DNA of 64,000 bases, from the NCBI GenBank assembly GCA_027604705.1, contig JADHYV010000007.1, positions 451,005 to 515,004 of the forward strand. Reading direction: 5' to 3'. The translations under genes were made by a program, and so were the position numbers. The notes under the pieces are model-generated. The model searched no databases and was not told where the DNA came from. It saw nothing but the letters and a program-made list of their open reading frames with translations. This DNA comes from Allomyces arbusculus. Its lineage: Eukaryota > Blastocladiomycota > Blastocladiomycetes > Blastocladiales > Blastocladiaceae. This document shows positions 1 to 12,716 of the stretch, piece after piece. Numbering within the stretch: position 1 is the first letter of the stretch; each line of letters opens with the position of its first letter.

Positions 1-2
1 CC

Positions 3-1622
3 GGGACCCCCGGGTGCAGCGGCGGAGGGTGCACGTTTATCGCCACACAGGCGCCGCTGCCGCACACGACGCGCGATTTCTGGGACATGGTCTACGACCA
101 CGGCGTGCGCGTCGTCGTAAACCTGGCGCCCGAGACAGAGATCCAGGCGGCGAAAGCGCATAAGTACTGGCCCGATACCGCCATGCACGTCGATAACTTG
201 ACCGTCGCACTCGTCAACGAATCCCGCAGGCCGTTTGGGATCGTCGTCCGGCACTTGGCCGTTGCCGTGCGCCACGGCGATTCGGCGGTCCCGCCGCTCG
301 AAACGACACACGTGAGCTTTGAAGAGTGGCCCGACGGCGACGCGCCCTCGGTCGACGCGCTCGTCACGCTACTCGAGTGCGTCAACGACGCGCAGGACCG
401 GGCGGGGGCCAAAGCGCCGGTTGTCGTGCACTGTTCCGCCGGGTGCGGGCGTACCGGCACGTTCATTGCGATGCACGCGCTCGCCCGCCTCGTGGCCGCC
501 GCGCGCGCCGAAATCACGACCGCGTCGGACTCGCGCGCCGTGTTCCGAGCAGCCGCGGCACGCGCCACGGCGCCGGCGTGCCCGCGGTACCCGGCGCTGC
601 AGGCGCTCATGGCCGACGACCCGGTCCCGCGCGTCGTCACGCAGCTGCGCGCACAGCGCGTCATGATGGTGCAGACGGCCAAGCAGTATATGTTCCTCTA
701 CGAGCTGTTCTTGACCATGTTGCAGCGCAGTCCGTTCAACTTTATTGATCCGGTGCCGCCAAGTACGCCGGGGGCCGGTGCAAGTGCGGCGGCGACACCG
801 GGGCAGATGTTTATGATGACGCCGCCCGTCACGCTCGCACGCGGGCCGTCTGCCGCGGTGATTGAGGCCACGACGGCCGCCGCCACAGCGACGAAGGCCG
901 CGGGTGCAGGGGCTGCGCGCGTCGCCTTTGCCGCGGCCGCCGCGGCCGCTACCGATACGACGACTGGCGCCCGTGCCCCACCCCTCGCCGCGGGACCCGT
1001 TCCGCCGGGCCTCGAGCGCCGCGCGTCCGGAATGACGACTCCCGCGACCCCGCTGCTCCTGACCAGCCAGGAAGTCGAAATGGTCGACCAAGGGTGCTAC
1101 TTTGCTGCGATCGCCACGCCCGTGCCCGAGTCGGCACCGGCCTCGCGCCGGGAGTCGCGGACCACGTCCCGCGCCGTCTCGCGTGCACCGAGCCCCACCA
1201 CCGACGACCCCATGGACATTGATATTGTCGTAACCCCACCGCGGCCGCCGGCGCTCGGCCGGTCCGCGACCGCCACCGCCCCGCTCGGCCGCGCGGGGAT
1301 CTTCACGCGGCCGTACGTTCTCCCGGCGGCGGCGCGGATGGTCTCGCCACCGCCACCGCCACCTGCACCGAGTCCGGACGTGCCCCTCGCCGCGTTGCGG
1401 TCAGCGGGCGAGTTGCTCGCCGCGTCGCACTACGCGCCCGCCTGGCGTCGCGCAATGGGCGGTGGGCCGCCGAAAATGTTGCGCCGCGGGTCGGTCCCGG
1501 TGTTACTTGCCGCGGGGAGGGTCGCGCTGGGGGAGCACCCGACCGCGGGGGATAAAGTCGCGCCGGGGGCGCGGCGGAGGCCGTCGCATGGGGTGGTGGT
1601 GCCGGCAGTGTCGTCGCCGTGA
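3..1622 (+). CDS. Protein tyrosine phosphatase, 5' partial
   Basis: Classical cysteine-dependent tyrosine phosphatase that removes phosphate from phosphotyrosine. In fungi such enzymes often act on MAP kinases. The frame is open from base 3, so the N-terminal half lies off the window. Visible motifs in order are ATQAPLPHTTRDFWDMV, KYWPD, the WPD loop (W-P-D at 327-335), the P-loop HCSAGCGRTG (429-458, catalytic Cys) and the Q-loop region RAQRVMMVQTAKQYMFLYE. The catalytic set therefore looks complete. About 270 residues of Ala/Pro/Ser/Thr-rich sequence follow and are probably disordered and regulatory. The gene is convergent with CFAP43 on the other strand. Family assignment is secure; the exact orthologue cannot be told from this half. 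Confidence 0.92.
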   Translation, partial: GTPGCSGGGCTFIATQAPLPHTTRDFWDMVYDHGVRVVVNLAPETEIQAAKAHKYWPDTAMHVDNLTVALVNESRRPFGIVVRHLAVAVRHGDSAVPPLETTHVSFEEWPDGDAPSVDALVTLLECVNDAQDRAGAKAPVVVHCSAGCGRTGTFIAMHALARLVAAARAEITTASDSRAVFRAAAARATAPACPRYPALQALMADDPVPRVVTQLRAQRVMMVQTAKQYMFLYELFLTMLQRSPFNFIDPVPPSTPGAGASAAATPGQMFMMTPPVTLARGPSAAVIEATTAAATATKAAGAGAARVAFAAAAAAATDTTTGARAPPLAAGPVPPGLERRASGMTTPATPLLLTSQEVEMVDQGCYFAAIATPVPESAPASRRESRTTSRAVSRAPSPTTDDPMDIDIVVTPPRPPALGRSATATAPLGRAGIFTRPYVLPAAARMVSPPPPPPAPSPDVPLAALRSAGELLAASHYAPAWRRAMGGGPPKMLRRGSVPVLLAAGRVALGEHPTAGDKVAPGARRRPSHGVVVPAVSSP

Positions 1623-1933
1623 AGGATGGTGGAGAAGAGCGGGGAACAGGGGTGGAATCCATGCCTTGGATTCCAGAGTGTATTTTGGTTTCCTTGAGTG
1701 TTTGTTGTTGGGTTTTTTTCTTTCGTGACCGGGTTGCGGTCGGTCGCGTTGGCGTGGGTTGGTTCATGGCGTGCAAACAAGGTATGTTTCAAGGACTTGG
1801 GTTTGGTTGACAGTGTGGCCATCAGGCTCGCCATCACGGCCGGCAATCAGTCGCCAAAGGCAAAATTCATGCATTTCACCACCGACCGCCGCACAGTGCT
1901 CTCTCACAACAGTCCCCATTTCCAGTCGCTCTC

Positions 1934-4900
1934 TCACTTGGCCTCCGACGTGCCTGCTCGCACCAATCCACGCGCGGGCGACACGGGCGAGGCACCGTTC
2001 CTTTCTCCACCCGGCGACGCATCGTCCACCGAGACCGGCTCTGCGCGCGGCGGGAACGCCGGAAACGTCTTGAGCCGCCACCGCTGTACTTCGCGCGCGA
2101 GCACGGCCACGTCCTGCGCCTGCGCACGCGCCAAATCTACAAGTCGTCTCCGCGCCGCAATCTCCGCCAGCGGCGCATCGTGAGTCCTCGCCGCGGCCGC
2201 GGCCGTGACAGTATTCGCTCCCCCCGCATCGATCGCCGGCAACTTGGTCGGCGGACGATGCAGTGCGTGAATCCTTGAGCGTTGATCGAGCGCGCCCTGC
2301 TCGGCCACCACGTCCTGCGCGAGCGCGTCGTTATGCTCCTGCGTCGCCTTGAGCTGCTTCGCGATTTTCGCCGCTGCGCGTTTCCGGTCGTGCAATTTCG
2401 CGGTAAATGCCGCGTCCGCATGATCGAGTTGCCGCTCGAGCGTCGCGACCTGCGCTGCTGCACCGGCATCGTCGCCGGATCGCAAATACTCCTGCATCGT
2501 CTTGGTCACGCGCAGCAGCTGAATGTCGCGCGTCTTGAGCGTCACGTCCTCGGCCTGGAACGCAAGCACTTTCAGCTCCCAGTCGAGCGCGAGGATCCCG
2601 CGGCGGTAGTTTTTCATTTCGCGCAATGCGTCGAGTTTCTGTTTGCCGAGGGCGGCAATCACGCTGTTCAGTTGTTCGACCGACGCGCGGTGTAGGAGGA
2701 CTGCAGAAGAGTAGTCGGTCACGACGGGCGCGGGGGTCACTTCCACTTGGCCTTGTTTCAGGGACCAGAGCTCGACCAGGTCGTAGCTGTGCGCCTGCTG
2801 GTGCGCGGCGAGTTCGGCCGCGCGACGGGATAAGCGCTCGCTTTCGGCTTTCTGGTGCTCAGATTGAACGACGAGGGCTTCGGCCATTTGCTGCGCGTGC
2901 TGCAGCCGGCCGCTCGTGAACCGGAGCTGTTACGGGGGAGGTGATGAGTTGATTTTCCGAGTGAAGCGTTCACCGAGGTGCATGAACAATGTACCTCGGC
3001 CTCCATTTGCACTTTCTTGAGCCGCAAGTCGTTGAGCAGCGCCCACTGCGCGGGGGTCATTCCGGCCACGTAGTCGGACTCGGGTAGCGGTGCCACAACC
3101 ACGGGCGCATCAGGTGCGTCGTTCGCCCGGTACCGTTTCCGGAACAGCCGCAGAATTGTGTCGAGCGGCACGACTGCCCCGACTCCCGCCGCAGCAGGTG
3201 CCACCGCGCCGGGTCCCGCGGGCGCAAACTCGCGCTTGACCTGTTTTTCCAACTCGCGGTCGCGGCGCACGAGCGACTCGTACGTCTCGCGCAGACCCTC
3301 TACGGCCGCGCGAATCTCGGGCAACGACTCGGCCGCGGCCGCGCGCTGCGCCTTGGCACGCGCCATTTGCTCAGCGACCGTCGCGGCCTCGTGCGCGTCG
3401 GCGCGCGCGCTCGCGAGCCGGCGCACGAGCGACAAGATCCGTGCCGCGGCCATGTGAATCTTGTGGTTGGTGCGGAACTTGTCGTCGAGTAAGGCATGCA
3501 GGCGCTGTTCGAGCGCGAGCTTGATTTCGTCGACCGACGCCTCGAGTTTACGCAGTTCCGTCTCGAGCGACTTGCGGTACTTTTCCTGCTCCTCGCGCAG
3601 CGTAGCCACGCGCTTCTCGTACTCTTTCACCACCTTCTTCTCCTCGTCCGACCACTCGACGCGCGGTTTCGCGTCCATGAACTCGGGCCGCGGTACCGTC
3701 GCCTGTGCAGTACTCCGCTCCTCCTTTTCAAGCGTCCCGCCCATCATCGTCATCAATGCGCGCGTACGTCCGTCGTCGGCCGTGTTCTTGCGCCGCTCCT
3801 CGTCGGCGCGCCGCTGTTCGACCAGCCGCGCCTCTTCTTCCTCGCTCAGGAACTTGGGCACCGTCACTTCAGCGTCCTCGACAACCAGGCACCGGTCGGG
3901 TTCCTCGGCTTCGCCAAGCTCGAGCGGGGCCAGAGCCGACGCGGCCGCGGGTTGCCCGAGTTCCTCAATCACGCTGCGCATGCGGTCGTACCGCTCGTTG
4001 ATTTTCGCCAAGTCGTCGGCTTTTTGCTTGAGGCACTGCTCGAACCGCAGATTGTACTCGCGCTTCAAGTCGTCCATGTGCATTTCCAGCAACACCATCT
4101 GCATGCGTTTGCGCTCGTCAGTAACGAGGTCCGCCGTCGCGAATAACAGTGGTGCGACGGGCGCAGTCTCGTCGGGTACCGCCGACTCTTGGCCCTCCTC
4201 GCTCCCCCCAGACGCCAACATCACCTGGGCGACACGCAGCGCGACCACCATCCGCCGCTGCGCATCCACTTCCGGGTCCGGCGCGCGCAGCGGAAAATTG
4301 GGCACGGCGAGTCCCGACACGAGCGACGTGATGGCTTTCCCGTGCACGAGCATCGGGTCCCAGCACTTGGCCTTGATGGCCGCGAGTTCCGCCTCCTTGG
4401 CGGCGTTCTCCGCGGAAATCGACGCGCGGGTCGCGGCCACGGCACGCTGCGCATCGTCGAGCAGTTGTTGCACGTGGTGCCGGTTGATGAGTACGTCGGC
4501 GACACCGACTTGCTCGTTTTCGGGGGCCGCGGCGTTGGCGGAGAGCAAGTCGTGCAAGCGAGAGGTGATGGTCGTGAGTTTGGCGCGGACTTGGTCGACG
4601 GCGTCGAGCTGGGACTTGTCGATGGCCGCGGCCGCGGCTTTGGCGCGTTCGGCGGAAATGTACTGCGCCTGTACGGGTGGAGGAAAAAGCGTTAGAGAAT
4701 TGGCAGCGACTTTCGTCGACGGGAAAGAGGGAAACACACCACTTGCTCGGCCCACCCGACGGGCATCCCCGACGAAACCATCCCTGGGTGCCACGTCCAC
4801 GTACGCACCACCGTATCAAACCCGACCGACACGAGGAAATTGGCCGTGCACGCGATCCCGACCACCCCGTCCCGCGCCCCATCGTGCCCGTACAGCCGCA

Positions 4901-7216
4901 CGCCGCGTTCCGGGTCAGCAATTGGCCGGATCCCAATCACGCCGTCGGCCGACGCCGATACGAGCACGTTTCCGAAAGCGACCAGTTTGAGCATTGGCGG
5001 GCCCGGGAATAGCTTGGTGTGGGCCGTTGACAGGACCGCGGGCGTGGCCGTAATCGTGGCCACGGCGCCGGGCGCAGCGGCTGCGGCGGCCGCGGTTGCG
5101 GACGCGAACGTGTAGGCCTTGAACGCGCAGTCGTGCGTGAGACTGCAAATCAGCCGTCCGGTCGTTGTCGACGGGACGAGCGCAAACGCCATGAGCTGGT
5201 CGGGCACGCGGATCAGGAGCGACGGTGATGCGGCGGACGGCGAGTGGTCGTCGCGCGTGGTAGGCGAGGAGGTCGGCCGCGGGACGTTGTAGACGCACAA
5301 GACGCTCACGTCGCCGCCCTGCACGAGCGCCGCAAGCGAGACGTGCATGTCGTTGGCCGTGTCCCAGGTCGCGTCAATCAGCGGGGACTCAACGGGGAGC
5401 GAAATATGCGGTGTGAACGTGTCGAGGTTGATGACGAGAATCGCGCCGTGCGGGTGCGACGTGGTAGTGGTCGTGGTTGGACGTGACGCGTGCACGTGCA
5501 ATGGTCGTGGTGCTGGGTCCGTGGAAGTCGAGGTGGAGAGGGCCAGGAAGAGCAGGTGCGACGTGTACTCGATTTCGGCCTGGGAAACGAGTCAAAGTCA
5601 GTATCGATGCGCTTGCAATTCGCTCCGTGGATCAACGCACCTTGATCGGCTCCCCGGAAAACGGCACCGCCGTCAACTCGCGCATCTCCTCGCCCGTCCA
5701 CTGCACGAGCATCACTTCGTTGATCGTGATTACGACCATCTTATCGGTGCCCTGCACGCACAGCAGCATGCCAATGGGACCACGCGTAGCGATCCGGGTC
5801 CTCGTGACGCTCCGATCCGCGCAGTGCAAGACCGCGGCTTCGCCGTCGCGCGCAACCATGACGACCACGTCGAGTTCCGGGAACGCGCCCACGGCCACTA
5901 CGTCCTTGGGCACGTACATTGAGTCGATTTCTGTGCACGCCGGGATGCTCGAGTCGGGGACCGGCGTGATGGGCCGGAGACCCGGTGCCAGCGGCCGCAT
6001 TCTCGATGGGATCGCGACAGCCGTCATGGACGTGGCCGAGATGACAAGGGCCGATGCCAGGTCGGGCGATAGGATCATTTGCCGTGCGCCTTGAGCCGCC
6101 GTCGACAGAACATGCTCTTTCGCAATGCGACTCTCGCTCTGGTCGTCACCCACCGCACGGAACCACACAAGCTCGCCCACCTCGTCCACGACCACGGCGC
6201 GACCAGGCCCGGCAGCGGCAATTCCAAACGCCATCGCGTTGTCCGGCATCCGCTGCCAAACGGCCCCACGCGCCGCGCCCGTCGCGGCATCGACCGCGTA
6301 GATACCGGTCCCGTCGTGCACTGTCGCCCACACCTCCCACGCACCACTCGCATGCGCCGACTCAACCCAAGCCATTTGGTGCACGGCGAGCAGCGTATCG
6401 TCGATTCCAGGGAACTCGCCCGTACGCATGAGTGGTGCCGCCGCGGTCGACGTGAGCTGCGGGCCCTTGAACGTGTCGGTCACGCGGAACAGAATGAGCG
6501 AGGCCGCATCGCCGTCTTTGACAGCCACGGAAAAGCACACATTCGAGGCCAACACGCGCCGCTTCCGGTCCGGGTCGCACGCAAGGTCGGCGGCCAGGTC
6601 GGGCGCGAGCGGTGGTGGGGCCGGTGGGAAGGCAATTTGTCGCGGCGGGTACGAGAGGAGGCCCGTGGCGCGGCATACGGGAGTGCGTTGCCCGGTCAGG
6701 TCCCAGAGCGAGACGGTAAAGTCGGGCAGAGCATTGATGGTGACAAGGAATCGCGCACACGGCGTGATGGCGAGCTTGGCCACGTCCACGTCGGCCGTAT
6801 CTGAGCAGAAGGCAGGTCAGTGCCGTCCAGGAAGATAAGAACGAGTCGAATCGAGAATGCTGCGCACCTCGTTGATGGCAAATGCCGAGCGGATTGGCGT
6901 TCGGGTACCCGAGCAAATGAACGCTGGTCGTGCCCGCCTCCACAAAGGCCACGACCGCCGTGACGCCGGCCGGATGCAGGCATTGCGTTTCCGAGTCGAG
7001 ATGGGCCGCGGTGAGGGCGGAAATGTGACCGTCGGCGAGAAACCAGACGCGGCGGTCGACGGTGCCCTGGTCCACGTCGATGACGGCTTCGACAATCGCA
7101 TTTCCTGATGCGTAGAGCACGCAGTCGCCGTCGACATAGCTTGGGGGCGATTCTGGGTCGAACCCGCGCGATTCACTGGAGAAGCGGTGGAGATCCAGGG
7201 CGACATTGGTGAGCAT
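1934..7216 (-). CDS. CFAP43: CFAP43, cilia- and flagella-associated WD/coiled-coil protein
   Basis: Axonemal protein that in other flagellates works with CFAP44 to tether inner dynein arms. Five exons: 7216-6868, 6800-5641, 5579-4740, 4668-2995 and 2926-1934. All junctions are in frame, giving about 1671 aa; as recalled, human CFAP43 is about 1665. The N-terminal half holds degenerate WD repeats, with the family-like segments YVDGDCVLYASGN and ALPDFTVSLWDLTG. The C-terminal half is long charged coiled coil and includes KCWDPMLVHGKAITSL. The ATG at 7216 is the first in the exon. The donor near 4740 is ambiguous by one codon (GTGGTG or GTGTGT). The gene is divergent from the CatSper subunit gene and convergent with the phosphatase. 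CFAP44 is the closest alternative, but the N-terminal match favours CFAP43. Confidence 0.88.
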
Positions 7217-7916
7217 AGCACCACGTGGTCGAGTGGCGACAGAGCGGCAGAGGGCAGCCCAGAATGGTGCAATCAAATCGCTTTCGGGTATGGTTTGTCA
7301 CTCCACCCCATTCTTCGAGCCTTCCATTTGTGGTTGTTGTCGGCCATGGTCGTGTCGGACACGCACAAGAGCTGGGCATCCATGCGTGCAGAGTTGCTGT
7401 AAAACTGGCATCAAATACTGAAATGCGGGTAGTTGCTTCTTATTTTGCTGGTTCTTGGGTGCTGGGTCGTGGTGAGCTAGACTGCTGAAATATTGGGCTT
7501 GGTTGGCGCTTGGAGTTACGCGATCACGTTTTGTGATCTTCGCACGGATGGCAGACCAAATCTCCTGCCGTTCTGTTTTGATTTAGCGAGCCAGCCAAGC
7601 TTGCACACCGGATCTCTCTGATCCCACATCAGCAACAGCTGTCTGCAAATTCATGTCCAGGGCACCGCCGACCATTTCCAGTAGCGGCGCACCGTCGAGC
7701 GCCTTGAATGATGACCAGGTGGACGAGGTGCCTACGGACCCTGTTCGAATAACACGGAGCCACCGTGCCTTGTCGAGCTCGAACCAGCCAATGCATCATT
7801 CGAGTGGACAAATGTATGCTGGATCTCGGTCACAAGATTTTTCCTTGCGGTGGTCTTCCGCAAGGAAACCGCGCGCACGACGAGGCCGTGATCCACCAAG
7901 AACACGGCCGCCACCG
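7217..7916. promoter_or_regulatory. Shared upstream region of CFAP43 and the CatSper subunit
   Basis: Gap of 700 bases between two outward-facing flagellar genes. No supported coding frame lies in it. It holds a hairpin, GATCAC-N5-GTGATC (7524-7540), followed by ACCAAATCTCCTG (7557-7569). The same arrangement recurs upstream of EMC10. Joint promoter function is inferred from geometry. Confidence 0.45.
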
Positions 7917-10900
7917 ATGTCAGCAAGCACACTCTTCTTGGCGCTCGTTTTTCTGCTATGTGCTCTGTTCGCGACAACCAGCGCGCTTCAGATTGATGCC
8001 ATGGCCACGTTCTCGTCCTCGGTGGGCGATGCTGTCGTCGTGGGTGCTGGTACGGTGGTCCACTGTTTAGATTTGTCGGACCAAGACTGACCATCATTTT
8101 GGTTTTCTTCAGCATCCTACGTCGACATTGTCCTCCCGCGGCCGTGGAGCGGATCGCTCTATTCTATCGTCGAGTGGGGCGAGTGGCCGAGTGCTGCGCA
8201 GCCCGCCATCACCACCTCCACCATCACCAACGCGGCTCGCTTGACGGCCAGCTACACGTACCAGACGGCCGGGCTCAAGACGGTCAATGTGACCCTGACC
8301 GACCAACCGTTCACTTGGACAAATACGTCGCTCACGGACCCAGTCGGTTTCATTGCTCTCGACTCGGACGGCACGCCCGCCAAGACGCTCAGCTTGCAGC
8401 TGCAGGTGTCGACCAAGCCCGTGACATGCTACCAGTACGCGCCGTCGGTCGCGTGGTCGACCTCGCCCACGACAGGCCTAGTCCAAGCCACCGTGTCGGT
8501 TGCCATTCTCGACCCGCGTCATGCGGGTGCCAACGCGCCGATGGTCCTCACGCATCAACGTGCGCTCACCGACGTCTTGTACACGCTCGGCCACACGCCC
8601 TCGCTCGTGGTTCGCAACGATACAACGTCGTGGGATCTGGTCCCGACCTTCAACCCAACGGCGCACGCGTGGCAGGCGGTCATCGACTCGGCGGTGCTCA
8701 AAAGCCGGTCCGAGGTGCTGGTTGACGTTTTGCCCGACGACCTCGTGTTCATGGAGTGCTCGGTGGCACCAGCGTCGGTTGGCGTGAGCCCGCCGTCGTT
8801 CATGTCGCTGACGTGGGGGTTGCCGACTCTAGCCAGTGTATGCGGTGCTTTCCTGCCATTTTCTCGACGCCCGTCTCGGTTCACCGGATCGCTGATTCTC
8901 TTTTTCTCTTCGAACAGGCATCGCTCGCCAGCCTGCCATTGACCAAGCTGCGCATCGTGCAGCATCCGTGCCGCAAGGACCACCTCATGGTCCTCCCGAA
9001 ACCCAACACCAACAACCAGCTGCTCTACACGGCAACGCTCTTTAACCAGACCACCGTCGTCGATCTCGCGCGGCTCTGCTCGACCTGCTCGTCATTTGTC
9101 GTCCACGACCTCGCCTTCACGGCTCTCGATACCCTCCTCATCATGACCTCCAACGGCCTCTACCAGGCGTCGACAACGTTCCAAAACATTCAGCGACTCA
9201 CGACGGGCATTTCGGCCATCGACTCGGGCGCGGCGCTTCAGTTTGCGCACCGCACGTGCTACGCCCCGAGCGTCATTCTCTTTGACACGAGCATTATCTA
9301 TTGGTCGTTTGTCGTGGAAAGTGGCGCGGCACAAGTGACCTGGCTCAGCGCGCAGCAACCGGGCGGCGCGTCGACCGCGATCGTGACCGCGTTCATGTCG
9401 GACGCGTCGCCGAACCCGCTCGTCGTCGTGCAGAGCACGTCAGGCCCCGTGCAGTGCCAAGTCGTGGACGTGGGCACGCGGCGCATGCTCGGCACGTTTC
9501 CGAGCAGTGTCGGGATCACGGCCGTGCAGGTGCATGATGACGACTTTGAAATGATCGCGCTCGGCGGGACTCAGGCGTTCATGTCGCTCGACGGCGGCCT
9601 GTCGTGGAACTTGCTCGTGACGCTGCCGGTGTCGGGCGTGTACGGCCAGACCCTGGTCCAGATTGCCGCGAGCCGCGAAAAGAACCAGTATGCGCTGCTC
9701 ACCGACTCGAATACCGTCCTGTACGGCCGGATCACGGCACAAGGCCTGCTCGTCGTCCCGCTCGCGCAAACGTTCAATTCGGCGCTGTCAACGACGACCA
9801 GGCTCGCGACGAGCATTTTCTTTGACGCGCAAGGGCACCTAAACCGCGCATTCTACACGTCGTTGGACGGCACGTCGGCGTCGATTGTCACGGTGGGCGT
9901 ACCAACGACCGCGGCACTCGTTGATGCAGACGCACTATACGTGCCGGGGACCACAGCCGATGTAGCGATTGGGGCCGGCACCATGGACCCTCGACCCAGT
10001 TCCGTCAACTTGGCTGCGTGGTACACGGGCCCTGACACGGTGCAACTGCTGGCCGTAGACCGGAGCTCTGGCGCGCTCGTGCCCGGCACGTTTTCAGAGC
10101 ACGATGTGGGCATGGAACTGTTTTCGGACCTCGGTGGGTACCTGACGGTCGATGACGTGAGCTCAGACGGCTCAACGTGCACGGGCACGCCGATTGTGCC
10201 GTTTGCTGATATTCCGAAATGGGCTGGCGTGGCGACCGCCAATGCGACCATGACGGCCGCGCCGTCCGGGTCGTCACCGATTGCCGGCCGCTCGCTCGTC
10301 GACGTGGTGCTGGATGCAGGCTCATGGACTTCGGCGCACGTCGGCACGACCTTGGTTCTCAACAGCCTCCACGCCGTCTACGTCACGCAGCTCGTGTCGG
10401 CAACGACAGCGCGCGGCGTGCTCGTGTCCACGTTCTCGGTGTCTTTTCCTGTGACCGCAGCCGCGACTGCGTGGAAGGTGCAGGATTTCCGCGGGACCGT
10501 GGCGTGGGGAATATCGTTTGACCAGACGCTGGTCGTGGGCGGGTCCAGCAGTGCTGTCGGGAGTGTCGTGACGGTGTCGACGCAGGTCGGCAAGGCGCTT
10601 GCATTCTCGGCGAGTATGGTCAACGCGTACGTGGCGCTCAACGGTGGGGGAATGCTACGGATTGTCGCGGTCTCATCGGCGACGGCTGCGTCGGCCATCG
10701 TCTTGACGAGCATGAGCGGGCTGCGAGCCACATTTTCCATGGCCGATGCCGCCGTGTACCGCGGTGCGGCGGTTGCACCCGGAGTCCTGGTCGCGGTACG
10801 TCTTCTTTGATCGCCGGCCAAAGCGATTCCACTCGGCACTTACCCTGCCCTTTTCCTCAATGTTCAGAAAAAGTACTGGTCGGTCCGCCCGCCGCCGTGC

Positions 10901-12345
10901 CAAGTCGCCGACATTGCGTTTGTGAGCAACGACACGACGCCCATCTTCCCCGTCATGTACATGACCTCGCTCGACAATTTCGTCTTCAACGCGTCGATCG
11001 ACTGGGCAACCGGATCAGCACTCTCCTCCATCGCCAACCACCCCACGGCCTCGGTCTCCATGGGCCACCTCGGGTTCACGCTCTCGCGGTCGGACTTGTT
11101 CACGTCAGAGGTCTATGCCGAGATCCAGTACGACCGGTACCACCCCGTCTCCATTGCGCAACTGCAGCTCGACAATGTCGATTCCAAGGTGACGGCGCTT
11201 GTGCAATCGGCGCGCGAGACGAGTGCAACGGGGATCGGCGCGACGCTCGCGATGCGTCCTGGGCCCATGTCGTTGGCGTGCCCGCACACGGCACCGGCTG
11301 TGCGCATCATTAATGGGTGTCACCCGTCGTACCGGCTCTTCGCGCGGCTGCCGACGACAGCGGCACTCGAGCTCGACCTGGGGTTGACGTTTGCGAATGG
11401 TGACAGTATGATCTACACGCTGCCAGTACGTGCCATTTGCGGGATTGCGAGAATGTGTAGGCCACTCTGACATGACTGCCCGGCACCAGTGCAATTATCG
11501 CCCGCCGTCGGCGCAGGGCATGGCTGTGCCCGTGTCGCCGCACATTTACCACGCCGACCCGAGTCAGCCGCGCTACCATGATTTCTTCCCTGTGTCCAAG
11601 ACCACGGGTACCTACAAGGCGTGCGCGGGCAAAGCGAGTCGCGCGGAGTGCGGGTGCACCGACGCGCAGGCGCAGTCGTTTGCCGTGGCCGACTCGGATT
11701 GTATCACGCAGGTACGTAATTCAACCTCGTTCATTTTACAGTGTACCATCGATCGCAAAGTACTCATCATTTCGCATACCATAATAGACGCTTGCGGCTT
11801 ACCATGACGACCAGTTTGCGCTGTCGCTGGTCCTGACTAAGGACATGCTTGCGTTCGCGAACGTGACGACCAATTTCACCATGCAGGAGCTCAACGGGCG
11901 CACCGACTGGTGCATTGTGCCCAATACCGACGCATGTGCCAGGATCGTGCAAACGGCACAGACGACCGTGGATCCAAGCACGGGGCCCGCGATTGCGTGG
12001 GGGGTATGCGCGTTCCCCAGCCATGAGGATGAAGCGACTGGTGTCGTCGCTGATACGCTCGTCGTGCCGGTCGGATTTCTAGGGCAGCGAGCTGTATCAT
12101 TTCCGCTTCACTGTGGCAATCGGGTTGTATTGCAAACTAACCGTGGATTTCCCGGTACGCAAGTTGCTATGAGCGAGACTGCGGTGCCTCGTGCTGACTC
12201 TGTCCTCTTCTTTCGACCACAGGTTTTTGTGATCAATGCGCCGTCGCAAGCGGGCGTCCAGCAGAGCATCATGGCCATCACCGCCGTCACGTTCTGCTTC
12301 TGGCTGCTCGCGATTTACTTGTGGTACTCGTACAAACAGGTTTGA
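7917..12345 (+). CDS. CatSper channel accessory subunit (delta/epsilon-like)
   Basis: Large single-pass protein resembling the extracellular accessory subunits of the sperm calcium channel CatSper. Eight exons: 7917-8049, 8113-8837, 8918-10795, 10868-11425, 11490-11711, 11788-12003, 12083-12154 and 12223-12345. They join in frame to 1308 aa. It begins with a signal peptide (MSASTLFLALVFLLCALFA) and ends with one membrane segment (QQSIMAITAVTFCFWLLAIY) and a very short cytoplasmic tail. The hallmark is the C-terminal ectodomain: CNYRPPSAQGMAVPVSPHIY, then HADPSQPRYHDFFPVSK, a Cys-rich KACAGKASRAECGCT and NGRTDW. Upstream lies a propeller-like region with HPCRKDHLMVL. It is longer than animal subunits. 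Beta versus delta/epsilon identity rests on remembered motif resemblance and is less sure than the superfamily call. Confidence 0.78.
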
Positions 12346-12716
12346 ACGCGTCTTTGTCGACGTGCGAGCGATTAGCGGGGGCGCCGTGCGCAATGGGATG
12401 CGCCCAAATGGCTGACTCGGGGGCAGGAAATGGGTGGAGGAGACTCGGTGCTGTTCTGGGATACGTCTGGTGATGATCTTGCAATTGCGCGCTTCCGCAA
12501 AGCCGAGCGTCGGCAAATCGACGAGGACTGGAGCACCCGCAGAGTCTTCAACTGGTGCCTGAGTGAGCCGCAAGGGAACAGGACTGCCAACGCGCCAATC
12601 ACGAAACATTCATTTGAGATCGCGGCCCCAATGTTCAATAATTACTCAAGCGCGTTCTTCATGCGGCGGACCGCATCTCCTCCACAGCCACATCTTTCAG
12701 CTGCTGGACCACACCT
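12346..12716. other. Intergenic, no supported gene
   Basis: Follows the CatSper subunit stop. Short frames exist on both strands, but none has host-like codon use together with splice signals. It probably contains 3' untranslated sequence. Confidence 0.4.

Noticed and set aside
3461-4990. 509-codon plus-strand frame opposite CFAP43
   Set aside because: Ser/Arg-rich antisense shadow of the coiled-coil coding region.
7217-7916. RFX X-box in the flagellar divergent promoter
   Set aside because: Only isolated GTTGC or GCAAC half sites are present, none with canonical spacing.
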